Source: Platycnemis pennipes (Eukaryota > Arthropoda > Insecta > Odonata > Platycnemididae). Taken from it: a stretch of DNA of 64,000 bases. Positions 1 through 11,659 of this stretch are shown here, piece after piece. The translations under genes were made by a program, and so were the position numbers. The stretch lies in contig OW121856.1 in NCBI GenBank assembly GCA_933228895.1, forward strand, positions 100,601,027 to 100,665,026, in the 5' to 3' direction. Under the pieces are notes generated by a model that had not been told where the DNA came from, did no database searches, and worked only from the letters and a program-made list of their open reading frames with translations. Within the stretch, counting starts at the first letter, position 1. The number at the start of each line of letters is the position of its first letter.

Positions 1-86
1 GATTGGAATCCTTTTAAACTTCTTCATTATTTCATTTTTTCTCAAGAAAAATACTTCATGGGCATATTATAGAATAAGGAATATAT

Positions 87-94
87 CAGATTAC
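87..94. repeat. 8-bp target site duplication, left copy
   Basis: CAGATTAC lies directly outside the left end of the hAT element and is repeated exactly at 3273-3280. Confidence 0.85.
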
Positions 95-3000
95 TAGGGA
101 TGTGCGAGTAGCACTTTTTGACCTCGAGTCGAGTATCGAGTCGAGTTGTAAAGTACTCGCGAGTATCGAGTCGAGTCGAGTCGAGTTTGTACATTATTGT
201 ACATGAGTGAAGAGACCCAGTAAGTCATCGCAATTAAAGTTAGCCAGCAATCTGACTATCAAATGGTCTACCTACCATGGTCTACCAGGTCTACCTACCT
301 AATGCATAGTTATAAACAGTCAAATTAATATGGCACGTAGCGCAGGCCAAAAGGAATAATGGAAATTTTCCGGTAGCTCTTGAAATAAGAAAATTACCTT
401 CATTCCTAGGATTACTCAAAAATGTGTAAATTAGCTTGCAGTATGGTACTTAGAGTGTACTTAGGCATAATATGAGACCTATATGAGTGACATGCCCTAT
501 TAACTTGAAAGTAAGCCAGGAAGCAAAATATTTTTTCTTAAGGAATACATAAGCCTAATTAGAAGAGCATTCCTTGTATTTTGCATTCCTATGTATTTCT
601 TTTCAGAGCTAAACACTTTCTCAGTGATGTCGTGTATGCCGGGGTTAGTCCAACAGTACAGTGAATTTCATACAATATGCCTTATTTGTGCAGTAAATAT
701 TTGATAAGCTCGCGCCTCAAATTTATGATTGGCCGTTAATTACATAGTTAGTTTTTTAACATATAATTTTCTTCCTCTTCCAATTATTGGCACCATCTCT
801 TCTAAATCGATGATTTCTGCCTAAACATGATAGAACTTAGAATCATAAAAATAACCTGTGTCAATCACCCCCAGTTGCACAATGAACACCCAATATCAGC
901 ACGGGTTATTTCCAATATCCATGAATGCAAGTTAATAATGTTTGAACAATGAATTTTCATTCATGGATGAATGTGAGCAGGTATATGAATTTTGTATAGA
1001 GTCCTGTGGATTAAAGTTTTCGATTTCTAAGGAAATATATTTGAACAAAAATTTATTATAGATAATTATCAATAGATATTTATAATTATCTATCTTAAGA
1101 TATGACTAGGAACTTGAAATTAATTATGTGATTAACAATCCCAAATACGAAATAAAAAAATGAAATAGTAAAACTTATAAGTTTTATACGATCCTATATC
1201 ATCCGTAATGCCCTTATAATAGGATGCCTACCATCTGTTACAAAATTTCCTTCACCCGTGAGTTTGAAGATCAATATCTCCAAGATGGCTAAAGCGATTT
1301 TTAATTAAAGTATATCAAATTAAAGCTTGTTTATTTCTACGTTTACTAGTAGTATTAAAATATTTTTACAATTTTTTTTTACTGAAGTACGTGTTTAAAA
1401 ACGGATTTTTATCGATTTTTTTGATACTGGATGGATCCATCGTTTATTTCTACGTTTACTAGTAGTTTCAAAATATTTTTACAATTTTTTTTTACTGAAG
1501 TACGTGTTTAAGAACGGATTTTTAGCGATTTTTTTTGATACCGGATGGATCCATCGAATTCGGGCATCGTAAGAACAACACAGATCGAGATATCAAACTT
1601 CCTTTTCACATATTGTAGCTAAGGGCTTTGTTAATAGTTATACGAAGTTTCATACTATTACGTTCTTCAATATTTTTGTTATTGATGAATTTGTCAGACT
1701 GCGTTATTTTCCGTCCCGCACGCTTTCCGTTCCGGAAATCACCGTTTGGACCTTTCTCTTGCTCTCAAGTCATTAATATGAATCCACTTATGAAATCTCA
1801 TTAGAATTCGTTGATTATTTGATATCGATATATACTTATTTTCGGCTATAGAAGTACGCTCAACTGTCCAGAGCATGCCTGAAAGAGAAAGGTAGCGCGC
1901 GCGTGGAATCTTCTGCTGCAAGCAGATCGCCTATCGCTGTGAATGAGTCATGAGGACTGGACAATAGCGGAAAAAGTATCGCCTTTAAGAATGCAAGTCA
2001 GTGTCAGTTTAAGAACAGACGGTATCTTTGGAAGCATACCGTCATTATCCCTCCTCGCGCAAAGATTTTGGAGACGGAGTTGAAGATAATTTAAAATGCA
2101 ATTTGTTTCTTTCGTCAAGAAGCCGAGAAATGTGGGGACAAAAGCTATCTCTCGAATCGCTGATTTTATTTTGGTGAATACTGCAACTTATAAACTTTTA
2201 TTCGAGCATAGGCAAGGATATTTTTCCTGTGCATACTAGAGAAATTTTCTCGCGTGGTGTTTGGTGCGCGCGGTACCTACGGTAGCGTATAACTTGGCAA
2301 CCTCGAGCAGCTTATCTCTCTAGCCAAAAGTCCTGTCGCGTGGAGCTCGCATTCCAAAATAAATATATACACGTTGGAAGCATATCTAATTCTCCCAATT
2401 TGTTAAGTCATTTTATACGTGCATAGTTTTCTAACACGAAGAATACCATCAAAATGAACTAAATTTCCGACTTCCGCAAGCTGAGATAGCACATTTTTAA
2501 ATATTATTCGTAACATAATTAGTAACTGAGTAATCTATTTTAAACTTTGTTTGGTCTAAGATAAATATATGTTCCATATTTTATGCGAAGAAAAGAGGAG
2601 TGCCTTTTCATGTGTATCTTCAAGTGGGCGTCAAACTTGCTTCCCGGAACTTGAATAATATCCGGCGTTTTTATCTGTCTCGGTCGAAAAATTAATTAAT
2701 ACAACCAACTAAAAATATATTTTTGACATTATTAAATGTATAAATACACAAGATTTAGTTCGATATACTTTATTTTAAAATTGAACTACTCATTTTTGTG
2801 ATATAAACCTTCAAACTCAGGGGATGGAATTTTACAACGGACATTAGGTGCTTTGAGCTCGAATGCAGTCCCTCCCCAGACGTTTTCCGCGAAGATTTCG
2901 GCCAAAAAGGGGCTATATTCGGAGGAATACGGTACATATGCGGTTTCATGGACCGATAACCACTGATTCATCCATTCGTTCACGCAAACGTACGTGAATC

Positions 3001-3272
3001 CGTTCACGTAAACGTACATGAAACCAGTCACGCAATTGTAAATGAACGTACGTAAGTGCATGTTCGTACGTGTTATCTATCGTGTAACCAGAGATTTACT
3101 CGATTTTGATGATAGCGCTTCCTGTCAGCAGATTTCTGAACCTATTGGCCTTGGCGGCTCCGTCGACAAAAACTACTCGACTCGACTCGACTTTCGTAAA
3201 AATACTCGAGTGCTCGAGTCGAGTACCAACTACTCGACTCGACTCGAATTTTCGAGTACTCGCACATCCCTA
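95..3272. mobile_element. Non-autonomous hAT-type DNA transposon, about 3.2 kb
   Basis: Both ends carry the same 16-bp terminal inverted repeat, TAGGGATGTGCGAGTA (95-110, and its complement at 3257-3272). The element is flanked by a perfect 8-bp direct repeat, CAGATTAC, at 87-94 and 3273-3280. An 8-bp target duplication with short TIRs is the hallmark of the hAT superfamily. Inside each end (about 120-195 and 3170-3255) are clusters of GAGTCGA/TCGACTC motifs, which look like subterminal transposase-binding arrays. The interior has no ORF longer than about 90 codons and nothing resembling a hAT transposase, so the copy must have moved in trans. It also contains a roughly 113-bp tandem duplication. 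The perfect target duplication suggests a fairly recent insertion. Confidence 0.88.
1329..1555. repeat. Tandem duplication of a unit of about 113 bp
   Basis: 1329-1441 and 1442-1555 are near-identical head-to-tail copies. Both begin GTTTATTTCTACG, carry a poly-T run in the middle and end in GGATGGATCCATC. A handful of substitutions and a one-base difference in a T run separate them. It lies inside the hAT element and is non-coding. Confidence 0.85.
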
Positions 3273-3280
3273 CAGATTAC
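3273..3280. repeat. 8-bp target site duplication, right copy
   Basis: CAGATTAC lies directly outside the right end of the hAT element and matches 87-94 exactly. Confidence 0.85.
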
Positions 3281-5180
3281 AGTATGCATAAACAGATTCA
3301 TCACAGTGACATATATATGACATAAATATATTTCTTCCCATATTCGTTTCACATATGTATATCTCAGTACCATAAGCCTTTTGCCCCGTTTCTTAACAAC
3401 CATTCACTTAAAATTCAAACATTGAAGTGATTCAAATCTCAAAAACTTGCCTGAAACAAATACAAAATGGTATTACATGTGAAGCACTATATAATAGTGT
3501 ATCTATACAGTCTGATACATATATTAATCACAAATCTGTGCATTTACATTTTGAGTACATACTAATGTATTTGTTAGAAAATGCAAAGAAATGTGATCAT
3601 TATACTGGTTATGAATTAATATATAGCTACATTATTTAATTGATTTTCCAAAGTTGCGTAAGTTAGTAATGTCAAATTATAACAGGCAAAAAAAATCATA
3701 AGCCTATTTTTTACCATTTTATAAATTAATAACATCATGATGAAGTAGTGTTTTGGGAAATCAGTGATCATAATAATTAGCAAGCTTCCACTAAGGACCT
3801 CGGAACAATCAAAATGTGGTGTATGGGGGTGATGTGGTGATAAATGGCAGATGAAATTACATTTGAAAAAAAATTGTGCTAACGATTTTCAATTGGTGGG
3901 GATAAATTAATGGAAAAAGAAATTCTCTCCACACTAACCATACAGCATAGCAAGTAAGAGAGTGTACAATCTGTCAAATACCTTTATAGTTAGATTGTTT
4001 CATAATCTCTCGTGGAGTAAATATAACTGACAAATAATAGGTCAGGCTAACCTTTAATTGGGATTTAATAGTGTGTTTTGCAAGTGTTACCATACATTAA
4101 GGGAACTGTTTTTTTTTGTTTGTTCAAGTTGTGCAAGCCTATATGTATCAAAAGTATTAATATTTAAGCATTACTATTAAGATTTGCTTGGTTATTTCTT
4201 GACTACAATATATGAATAAGGTTATCAATTTTTCCAGGATTACAAATACAAAGGATTGGAGCACTTTCCTCATATAAAAAAGACATTTAACAATCTCTTC
4301 AAAAACCTTAGGCACCAACAGCATGGGCGGGAGAGACATTGGAGATACCCTCCTAAGCTGAGGTATGAAATAAATATGTTCCTTGATATCACGTGATTAA
4401 CTCATTAGGAGGAGATCCTACCTAATGAGCGGAAATGAGAGGAAATTAAGTACATATTTCAATTCCTATTTTCCAGGTTCAAAAGAGATGGAGTTTAATA
4501 AGATTGGATTTGGATAAGGTTCCACAGTAAAAACCAATACTAAGTTTAGATCTAATAGCATAAAACATTTTGAAAACTAAAATCACATCCTTGAGATAGT
4601 CTAGATGACTCTATGTGGTGGTTTAATTGCTGCTCTTCAATGTTTTGTGTCATTTTTATGCATAAATTTCTTTTAATATGTAGATTTACTGTACATAAAT
4701 ATTACACTGGACATATGGATTAATTAACATTAGTTTTATTGCTCTGACAATCATTGCTCTTAAAATACTTAGTCTGAAATTACTGATTTGCAACTTTCAG
4801 TTGAGGCCTGTATTCTTTATAATTTTCTCATTTTATTAGCCACATCTCTTTCCTTCTTTAAAGCAAGCATTGAGTGATATTGATTACAATTTGTATCAAT
4901 CGGCACCCAAAAGAAGAGCGAAGAGCACAACAGTCCAGTCTCTCTTCGGATCGATTAGTCATCTCAAACAAGCACAGGAATTGGGCAGACTTGGCCTGAC
5001 TCTTGGGTTGATCTAGCCAGCCTGTTCCATTTATCATACTGACCTAAGCCAGTCAGATTAGTCTGAAGTCTATTGGTAAACATGAGAACTACAAACCTGT
5101 TTTCAAGCAATTAAGTGGTCACCATTGCAGATGAGTTCCAGTCCAGTTTGAAACTGTGTCCAGATGGGGGGTAGGATAGG
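3281..5180. other. AT-rich stretch with no recognised gene
   Basis: Only short ORFs without recognisable similarity are present on either strand. I see no RNA gene or clear repeat boundary. Confidence 0.5.
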
Positions 5181-5425
5181 GGGTGTGTTTCAAGTGGTCC
5201 AGATTATCTTGAATAGGTAACCATGGAGTCACGAAATACATACAAACAGAAATGGTTTGCAAATTAGGTGTGCTTGAATCACTGGTTGCAATTTCACTCA
5301 AGTGAAAACAATGGAGTAAAATTATAACCAGCAATTCAAACACTATATCTGCAAACCATTTATGTGTGTACCACATGACTCCATGGTCACCTATTCAAGA
5401 TAATCTGAACCCTTTCAAACACCCC
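5181..5425. repeat. Foldback with arms of about 80 bp
   Basis: The arm at 5181-5263 is repeated in inverted orientation at 5347-5425 with scattered mismatches. Both arms contain AGATTATCTTGAATAGGT followed by CCATGGAGTCA and end near AAATGGTTTGCA. About 83 bp separates them. It may be a MITE or a head-to-head duplication. No target duplication was found. Confidence 0.75.
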
Positions 5426-5641
5426 ATGTTGTCCATTTCCCCACTCAGTGACCAGACCAGTCCCAGAACAGTGATATATATTTTCATCAGAGGCTTTCGG
5501 GTGCAGCTGCGTATAACGCGTTGTCGGTGAGCGAGCTTTCACGGCCATTGCAGGACGCATCATCAGGCAATGATAACATATATTGGAAAGAGTCGATGTT
5601 TTATATCTCTCCATCCCTCCCTCTTTACTGTGGAGTGGGGT

Positions 5642-5656
5642 GGGGGGGGGGGGGGG
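5642..5656. repeat. Poly-G tract, G15
   Basis: An uninterrupted run of 15 G, preceded by GTGGGGTGGAG-like sequence. It is a likely site of length variation or assembly error. Confidence 0.8.
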
Positions 5657-5713
5657 TTAATGAAGTAAGAAGGTGGCCGCCACTTAGCCCTGTCCTTGGG
5701 GGGTCGGTGAACT

Positions 5714-6160
5714 TTACCTCCCCTTCACAGTGCTATTGGCGAGTAAGTACCCCACTGGCTGTTGGAATTTGTTGTTTATACTAACAATCGTGAAAACTAA
5801 TTCCTGAGTGGCGAATGTCCTAGTCCCTTGTAGATGGCCTAAGCTCATGTCAACAAATTCTTTGCTGCAGTCTACGTAGCCCATGACTTTTCCACATCCA
5901 CCATCGAGATGTTTTTGCATATGCATAGCATCTACGATAAGACAAACTTTCACGATCTTTTTCTTTTCGGCTCTCTTCCCCACGTACTCCTTGAGTATAT
6001 CGAAGGACTCCTGTGTGAACTCTAGGTTCCTGATCATAGAAGCATACCACGCTTGTATAACACTTTCATGTGGTAGACAATGCCCTAGGTTAGCCCTAAC
6101 ATTGTTGTATGCCTGAATGGAGTAGTAACGAAAGCTCAGGGTAAATATACGGATCTCCAC
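5714..6160 (-). pseudogene. P-element/THAP9-like transposase, catalytic-core fragment
   Basis: An open frame of 148 codons has the order of motifs expected of the P-element transposase family: a segment like 'YNNVRANLGHCLPHESVIQAW' with a conserved W, then a hydrophobic strand ending in an acidic residue (LIVDAMHMQKH), then GYVD, then a late hydrophobic strand and PVGYLLAN. In THAP9 and Drosophila P transposase this region carries the RNase H-like fold with the first catalytic Asp. The N-terminal DNA-binding part is missing here, but a THAP half-domain on the same strand lies further 5' (8101-8223) with a LINE between them. I see no continuation into the C-terminal half of the transposase. 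Non-functional remnant. Confidence 0.72.
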
Positions 6161-6409
6161 TGGGTGCCGAGTGGCATAAGTACCTTATCTTTACCCTTGT
6201 TTTTCACTGGTCTTTAGTCGTTCAATAATAGCTTCTCTGTTCTTTTGCAGAATTGAATGCAGACCTTTAGACGAGATTTTTCCCGAGTTGATCAATATCC
6301 TCCTCCATTGTATTTATCTTCCTTTCTCTTCTTTCTACACTCTGCTTTAAGCATTTCATTTATTATCCACGAATAATCCACTCTACCATATGATATGGGA
6401 GCATCATTA

Positions 6410-7420
6410 TCGGATCGGAATTTGACGCAGCAGTAAGGGATCTTTGCATGAATAAGGCATCTGGAATTGATGACATTCTTGCAGAACTAATTAAAAATGC
6501 AGGAGAGAAGACATTAACCCATCTTTACAAAACCATCTGCGACATGTACTCAACAGGATAAATACCAAGGGACTTTGAGATAAACATCATCATTTCTATT
6601 CCCAAAAAGAAGAGAGCGGAGATGTCTCGAGGGTTTTCGGGTTCCTCCCGCATTGATCTTCAGAAGCCGACTGGAATTCCGGCGAAACTGTTGTCCAGCA
6701 GAATGAATCAATGCGGGAGGAACCCGAAAACCTTCGAGACATTACCTGATCACCGAGGAAGCCATGGCAACAAGAGAGTGGAGAAATATGAAAATTTTAG
6801 GACTATAAACCTTACAACACATACATCGAAGATATTGACAAGGATCATCTACAGAAGAATAGAACAAAAAGCTGAGGAGTTCCTGGATGAAGATCAATTC
6901 GGATTCAGGAAAAGTAAGGGTACAAGAGAAGCAATACTGGCCCTTAGGCTGCTCAAAGAGAAGAGAATGGAGAAAAACAAACCGATGTTCATTGCATTTG
7001 TGGATTTAGAGAAGGCTTTTGACAACGTGGATTGGAATTTAATGCTTTATATTCGGAAAGGAATTGGAGTGTCATAACATGATCAAAGAATTTTCTACAG
7101 CTTGTATAAAAACCAAGTAGCTGTGATTAAATCTGGACCCAGCTGTGAAGAAGCAAGAATAAAGAAAGGATAGAGACAAGGCTTTTCACTGTCTCTCGTA
7201 AGTTTCAATTCTTACATCAAGAGACCATCAACAAAATCAAAGAAAAGTCTTCTGGAGTGAACAACCAAGGAGAAAAAATTAGCATGCTGCGATTCACTGA
7301 TGACATAGCACTCGTAGCAGAGACAGCGAAGGATTGATGACTATTCTGAGGATTGATGACAATCTGAGGATTGATGACTAATGATGATGACCATATGATT
7401 TGTTGCATAATCCCTAGGTA
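6410..7420 (+). pseudogene. Non-LTR retrotransposon (LINE) reverse transcriptase fragment
   Basis: Translation across 6410-6600 and 6760-7330 gives a degenerate LINE reverse transcriptase: 'KASGIDDILAELIKNAG', an IPKK segment, then an 'ENFRTINLTTHTSKIL'-like block, 'DQFGFRKSKGTREAI', 'FVDLEKAFDNVDW' (finger and palm motifs) and 'MLRFTDDIALVAETA', where the usual FADD catalytic box reads FTDD. Stops occur around 6560, 7075 and later, and an inverted-repeat insertion splits the frame at 6622-6742. A short GATTGATGA-type tandem repeat follows at about 7330-7390. Neither 5' nor 3' ends are intact. It appears to have landed inside the P-like transposase remnant of the opposite strand. Confidence 0.8.
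6622..6742. repeat. Inverted-repeat insertion inside the LINE fragment
   Basis: A 36-nt arm at 6622-6657 is repeated inverted at 6707-6742 with one mismatch, around 49 nt of unrelated sequence. Both arms contain GGGTTTTCGGGTTCCTCCCG or its complement. The element interrupts the reverse-transcriptase reading between the IPKK segment and the ENFRT segment. It adds codons in frame at its left side, so it must be removed when aligning the LINE. Confidence 0.8.
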
Positions 7421-7439
7421 CCAGCTAAATCACCATGAG

Positions 7440-8050
7440 AGGGTAAAATGAGAAATATTAAAGATTAAATAAACTAATTAACCAACTAGAAGACATAGTT
7501 AAGCAAATGTTATGCCGCAGAGTGGACAGAATTCAACAATTGAGAAATTATTTCAGAGAATATATTGGAGATGTCAAATTCCTACATTCAATTGATCCAT
7601 ACACAAATGGTAATGAAGACGTACTTCCAGAGTCAATGGGGCTGGGTGGTGGTGATTTAGATTCTGTCCCTCCTTTTGGACTCTAAAAATTATTTCCAGT
7701 GCATTAACTGCACTTAAAAGGTTCGACTTTGAATAAAAAATGCATTAGTAATATGATCTGAAATTCTTACAGAAATGCTTACCAAATGAAGATCATGCAG
7801 AGCTATTATCGAATTTATTTCTTCATTAATGCTGTCACGGAGTGGGTTTTCATTTCCCACAGTTTAATGATGACTAGTATTCGTAAAATATTGCATGATA
7901 TTGCCGAAAACATCTATTTCATTTAGGAATTTTCTTCCAGTGTGCTCCTCCAAGTCAGGTGTTTGAAAATGCTTTTAACTGGATATGTATATGATAAGGA
8001 ACTGATACCTCAAAAGGAAAGTTGCCAACATGCCTCACCTTTGCTAGATT
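7440..8050. other. No recognised gene
   Basis: AT-rich sequence between the LINE fragment and the THAP fragment. It may include decayed P-like element sequence, but I see no motif that proves it. Confidence 0.4.
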
Positions 8051-8100
8051 CAACGAAGGACAAAGATCTTAGACTCGTGAAAGACAAGATTTCTCCTTAT

Positions 8101-8223
8101 ATCATAGCATTCCCTCTTGAAATGAGAGGAGCAAATACGATCACTCTGTGGAGTTTTCCGGTCCGAACCTCTACCGCAAAACTTTATCCAGACTAACTTT
8201 AGATTCCAAAGCTCCTTAGGGAA
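8101..8223 (-). pseudogene. THAP zinc-finger half-domain (probable N-terminus of the P-like element)
   Basis: Minus-strand codons read FPKEL, then an invariant-type W in 'LVWIKFCGR', then SDRICSSHF, which carries the second Cys and His pair of a C2CH THAP domain, then CYD. The first half with the CxxC pair is not recognisable upstream (8224-8382 in the same frame is not THAP-like). Orientation and order fit the transposase fragment at 5714-6160: THAP first, catalytic core second. The two are probably pieces of one element split by the LINE. Confidence 0.62.
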
Positions 8224-8823
8224 ACTGCCATGTAATATTGCATTCCAATGATAGGACCAAGCAAAGGACCACAGAAAAAAATTTTGAAAGTGAAAAAAAT
8301 ATGCACCCACTGACGTTGAAAATATGTATTCAATCAAATATTTGGGAAAATCTATTTTTCTCGTAAGTATAATAGCTTGCATTTTTCTGTAACGCTCTAC
8401 AATATTTTAGGGCAAAAACTTATAGATGGATTTTTGTTCATTTCTTCTGAATCGCCCTACAACCATAAATGCTGCTCCTATTTCCTGTCAGAATTGCCAT
8501 GGTAAACTAGGAAATACTGCTAAATACGAGTAAGACGGCACGCACTACAGTGAATCAACCCACTACTGAGTGGGTCTTTCCACCATAAAATGACTTCTTC
8601 ATACCATTCCTTTGCCACTTTGAAGCCTCTCATCTTTTTCACGCCCCAGATGTAATAGATAATTTGGTTAACATTTTGTTTCAGTGAGGTGACGCCCGTG
8701 CCTGAAATACGGTTGGCGACCTGGCTGGTAGCCTACCCTTGGTAATCCTAGCACCTGTAAAAACCGCAACCCGCGAAAAATTGATGCCAAAATGGCATCA
8801 AGAAATCAGAACGCCTTGAGCGC

Positions 8824-9168
8824 GTGATCAGCACTCTGTACTCTGGTGTGAGTGCCCTACAGTCTGACGTTGCAGATACAGTGTCCTTTTCCGTCGAGGA
8901 ATGTGAAGGGGAAAGCCTTGCCTTTCTCGTGGTCACAGGAGCCGATGTCAGTGTAATAAAGGCATCACTGTTGAAAGGAGGTATTGAGTACTTCCAAAAG
9001 AGAGCATAAAGGTTATGGGAGTGACGGGTGAGGTAGTGAGCACCCTGGGATCAGTTTATCTCACTCTGATGACAGAGGACCAGAAAACATCCCATAATTT
9101 CCAAATTGCTGATGAGAATCTTACCCTGAAACATGACGGGATCTTGGGGATGATAACATGCAGGACGT
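8824..9168 (+). pseudogene. Retroelement aspartic protease remnant
   Basis: The segment 8925-9008 encodes LAFLVVTGADVSVIKAS, where the usual catalytic triplet context DTGAD reads VTGAD, so the catalytic Asp itself appears lost. A frame change follows at about 9009, after which protease C-terminal sequence continues (GVTGEVVSTLGSVYLTL, then GILGM). Start of the polyprotein is not visible. Confidence 0.7.
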
Positions 9169-9419
9169 GATCGCCAAATTTGACTCCCGACTAGATGATA
9201 AAATATGCCCACGAGCAAGACAAGTGATCCACATAACTAGGCTAGGAGTGAGGTGATAGTTAAGTGTTGTTCAGAGAAAGATAGTGAGGGTATAGTGGAA
9301 AAGAGGGAGATCTGCCCAGGTGTACACATGGTGGCATCACTTACCATCAGTGTAGGAAACGAGTGCATCATGAGCCTCGTTAATTCAAATGAAGATACAT
9401 AGAGATAGAGGCTCCATTT

Positions 9420-10450
9420 GTGCAACTAATATCAATCAATGATCAAGAATTGAATTTTGAAAGTGAAACCGTTTGTTCAGAGGTTGACCTAGAGGGCATT
9501 AACTCTAGAGAGGTGAACATACTCGAAAAGTATCAGGCTGGCTCAGAATTAAAAAGAGAGAAGCTCCTGCTGGATTCTTTGAGACTTGAACATTTGAATA
9601 GGGAAGAAAGGAAAGAGCTAATTAATAGTGGAAAAATACAAAGATGTATTTTACTTGCCAGGTGATACCCTCTCATGCACTAATACAATAGAGCATGCAA
9701 TACCAACTCCACTGATTGATCCTGCCAAACCGATCAATATGAAACCTTGATGATTACCTGAGGCACATAAGGAATAAGTGGACAGACAAGTGAAGAAGAT
9801 GCTGATGGAAGGAATTACCATCCCAAGCAAAAGCACGTGGAACTCAACCATTTTAGTTGTTCCGAAGAAATTGGACGCTTCTGGAGAGAAAAAATGGAGA
9901 ATTGTCGTGGACTACCAAAAGCTGAATGACATCACGGTATGAGATGCATATCCGCTTCCAAATGTCAACTAGATCCTTGACCAGCTGGGAAAAGCAGCTT
10001 ACTTCTTCTATACTGGACTTGGCGAGAGTATCCCACCAAATTCCCTTGAAGATAAAAGACAGGGAGAAGACTGCCTTTAGCTGTCCTTACGGGCACTTCG
10101 CATTTGTTCGAAGCCCGTTTAGTTTGAAGGGGGTGCCACCAACATTCCAGTATTTGATGAATACCGTCTTATCTAGGCTGCAGGGTATCAAATGTTTTAT
10201 TTATCTAGATGACATAGTAATCCACGGAAATTCGCTGCAGAATCACAACGAAAAACTCAGAGAAATTTTAGACATGCTGAGAGAGAATAACCTGAAATTG
10301 CACCCAGATAAGTGTGAATTCCTCAGAAAATAAGTGAATTATCTGGGCCATGTAATCTCAGGGGATGGGGTCAAACCTGACCCAGAAAAGGTCAGGAAGG
10401 TTAAAGAATTACCTTTGCTTAAAACCACTAAACAGTGAAGGGATTTCTTG
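9420..10450 (+). pseudogene. Retroelement reverse transcriptase remnant
   Basis: The linker before RT is open at 9420-9665. RT fingers follow in another frame, with motifs such as WNSTILVVPKK and WRIVVDYQKLND around 9840-9930. The frame shifts again near 9930. From about 10,060 the palm and thumb are readable, with PFSLKGVPPTFQYLMN and the catalytic box as YLDD at about 10,200. An in-frame stop lies at 10,331. RT cannot be made from this sequence as it stands. Confidence 0.85.
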
Positions 10451-11005
10451 GCTTAGTGGGATATTACTGAAGGTTTATCCCAGAGTTCAGTAAAATAGGA
10501 AAGCCACTGCATGAACTGCTCAAGAAAAATGTAACCTTTAATTGGGGCAGTAACCAACACGTGAGTATTGAAAATTTGAAATTTCTTCTGACCACCGAGC
10601 CGATTCTTAAATATCCAGACTTCCCAAAAGAATTCATCCTGACAACCAATGCAAGCAATGAAGCATTGGGTTGCATTTTGTCGCAAGGCAAAATTGGGAA
10701 GGATTTGCCGGTAGCTTACGCAAGCAGATCCCTCAACAAAGTGGAAAGGAACTATTCCACAATAGAGAAGGAATTGTTGGTGATAATATGGGAGACAAAA
10801 TATTTTTGACCATATCTGTACGGTCGGAAATTTACAATTGTAACTGACCACAAGCCCCTCACTTGGATTTTTAACATCCGGGACCCTACGTCCAGACTGA
10901 TGCATTGGCGGCTCAAGTTGGAAGAGTACGAGAACAAGGTGGTATACAAGAAAGGAAAATTAAATTCCAAAGCCGACGCCCTCATCAGAGTGCACAAGAT
11001 GTAGC
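10450..11005 (+). pseudogene. Retroelement RNase H remnant
   Basis: From 10,561 the frame reads the tether and RNase H region: 'LTTNASNEALGCILSQG' (the first catalytic Asp position of the usual TDAS appears as N), 'ASRSLNKVERNYSTIEKELL', a stop at about 10,807, then 'TIVTDHKPLTWIF' and 'KGKLNSKADALIRV'. This matches gypsy-type RNase H order. Confidence 0.8.
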
Positions 11006-11149
11006 CCCTCAATGAGAGAGAAGAAGATGACAACATGGAGGAAGGAGAAGTCATGGAGGACAAAGAGGAGAACACAAGAGAGGAGTTTAAAGGATCAAAT
11101 GAGATGCCCAAGACAGAAGGAAGAAGATAAGAGGACGGCACCACTAGTA

Positions 11150-11658
11150 TTTCAGAAGAGAGACAGGAGAGAATACTGAAGGAATTCCACGATTCGCCGG
11201 TGGGAGGTCACCATGGGATGAAGAGGACATATGAGAGGATGAAATTATATTTCTCACGGCCGATAAGAATGAAGGAGGATGTGGAAGAATACATCCATAG
11301 GTGCATGGCATGTCAGAAGAACAAGTTCACAAGAAGGAAGGCCAAAATGTCGATGCAGATAACTTCAACGACAGAATGTCTTTGAGAAATGCTGTTTAGA
11401 GGGCTCTTCCTAGGGTGCTTAAATATCTTCTCACCTTCAGACGAACTCTCAAAGTTCACGTTTGCCATCCCGTTGGAAAGGCAGGATGCTACAACATTCA
11501 CGAGGGCCCTTGTGAAAAAAATCATCCTTGGGTACGGTACACCATTAACCATATTGGCTGATCAGGGAGCCAATTTTCTTAGAAGCATATTTAAGGAAGT
11601 CTGCAAATTTCTGAAGATTGGAAAACTAGAAACAATAACAATAATATCAGAAAACTGA
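11150..11658 (+). pseudogene. Retroelement integrase, truncated
   Basis: The zinc-binding domain is seen as 'GGHHGMKRTYERMKLYF' with 'CMACQKNK' (HHCC type), followed by a stop at about 11,383. The catalytic core is partly readable from 11,389 with DELSKFTFAIPL, a segment around YGTPLTILADQGANF (second catalytic Asp) and the start of the third motif. Similarity stops abruptly at about 11,635, before the catalytic Glu and the whole C-terminal domain. Confidence 0.8.
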
Positions 11659-11659
11659 A

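Noticed and set aside
2786..3061. 91-codon ORF with YVYVNGFTYVCVNEW repeats
   Set aside because: It reflects short ACGTA-rich tandem repeats near the hAT right end, not a protein.
8714..8730. TGGCGACC as primer-binding site marking the 5' LTR of the provirus
   Set aside because: No LTR pair could be found upstream or after the env remnant, and the match to known binding sites is short.
10453..11144. Minus-strand ORFs of 130-150 codons
   Set aside because: They are antisense to the RNase H and integrase remnants of the provirus.
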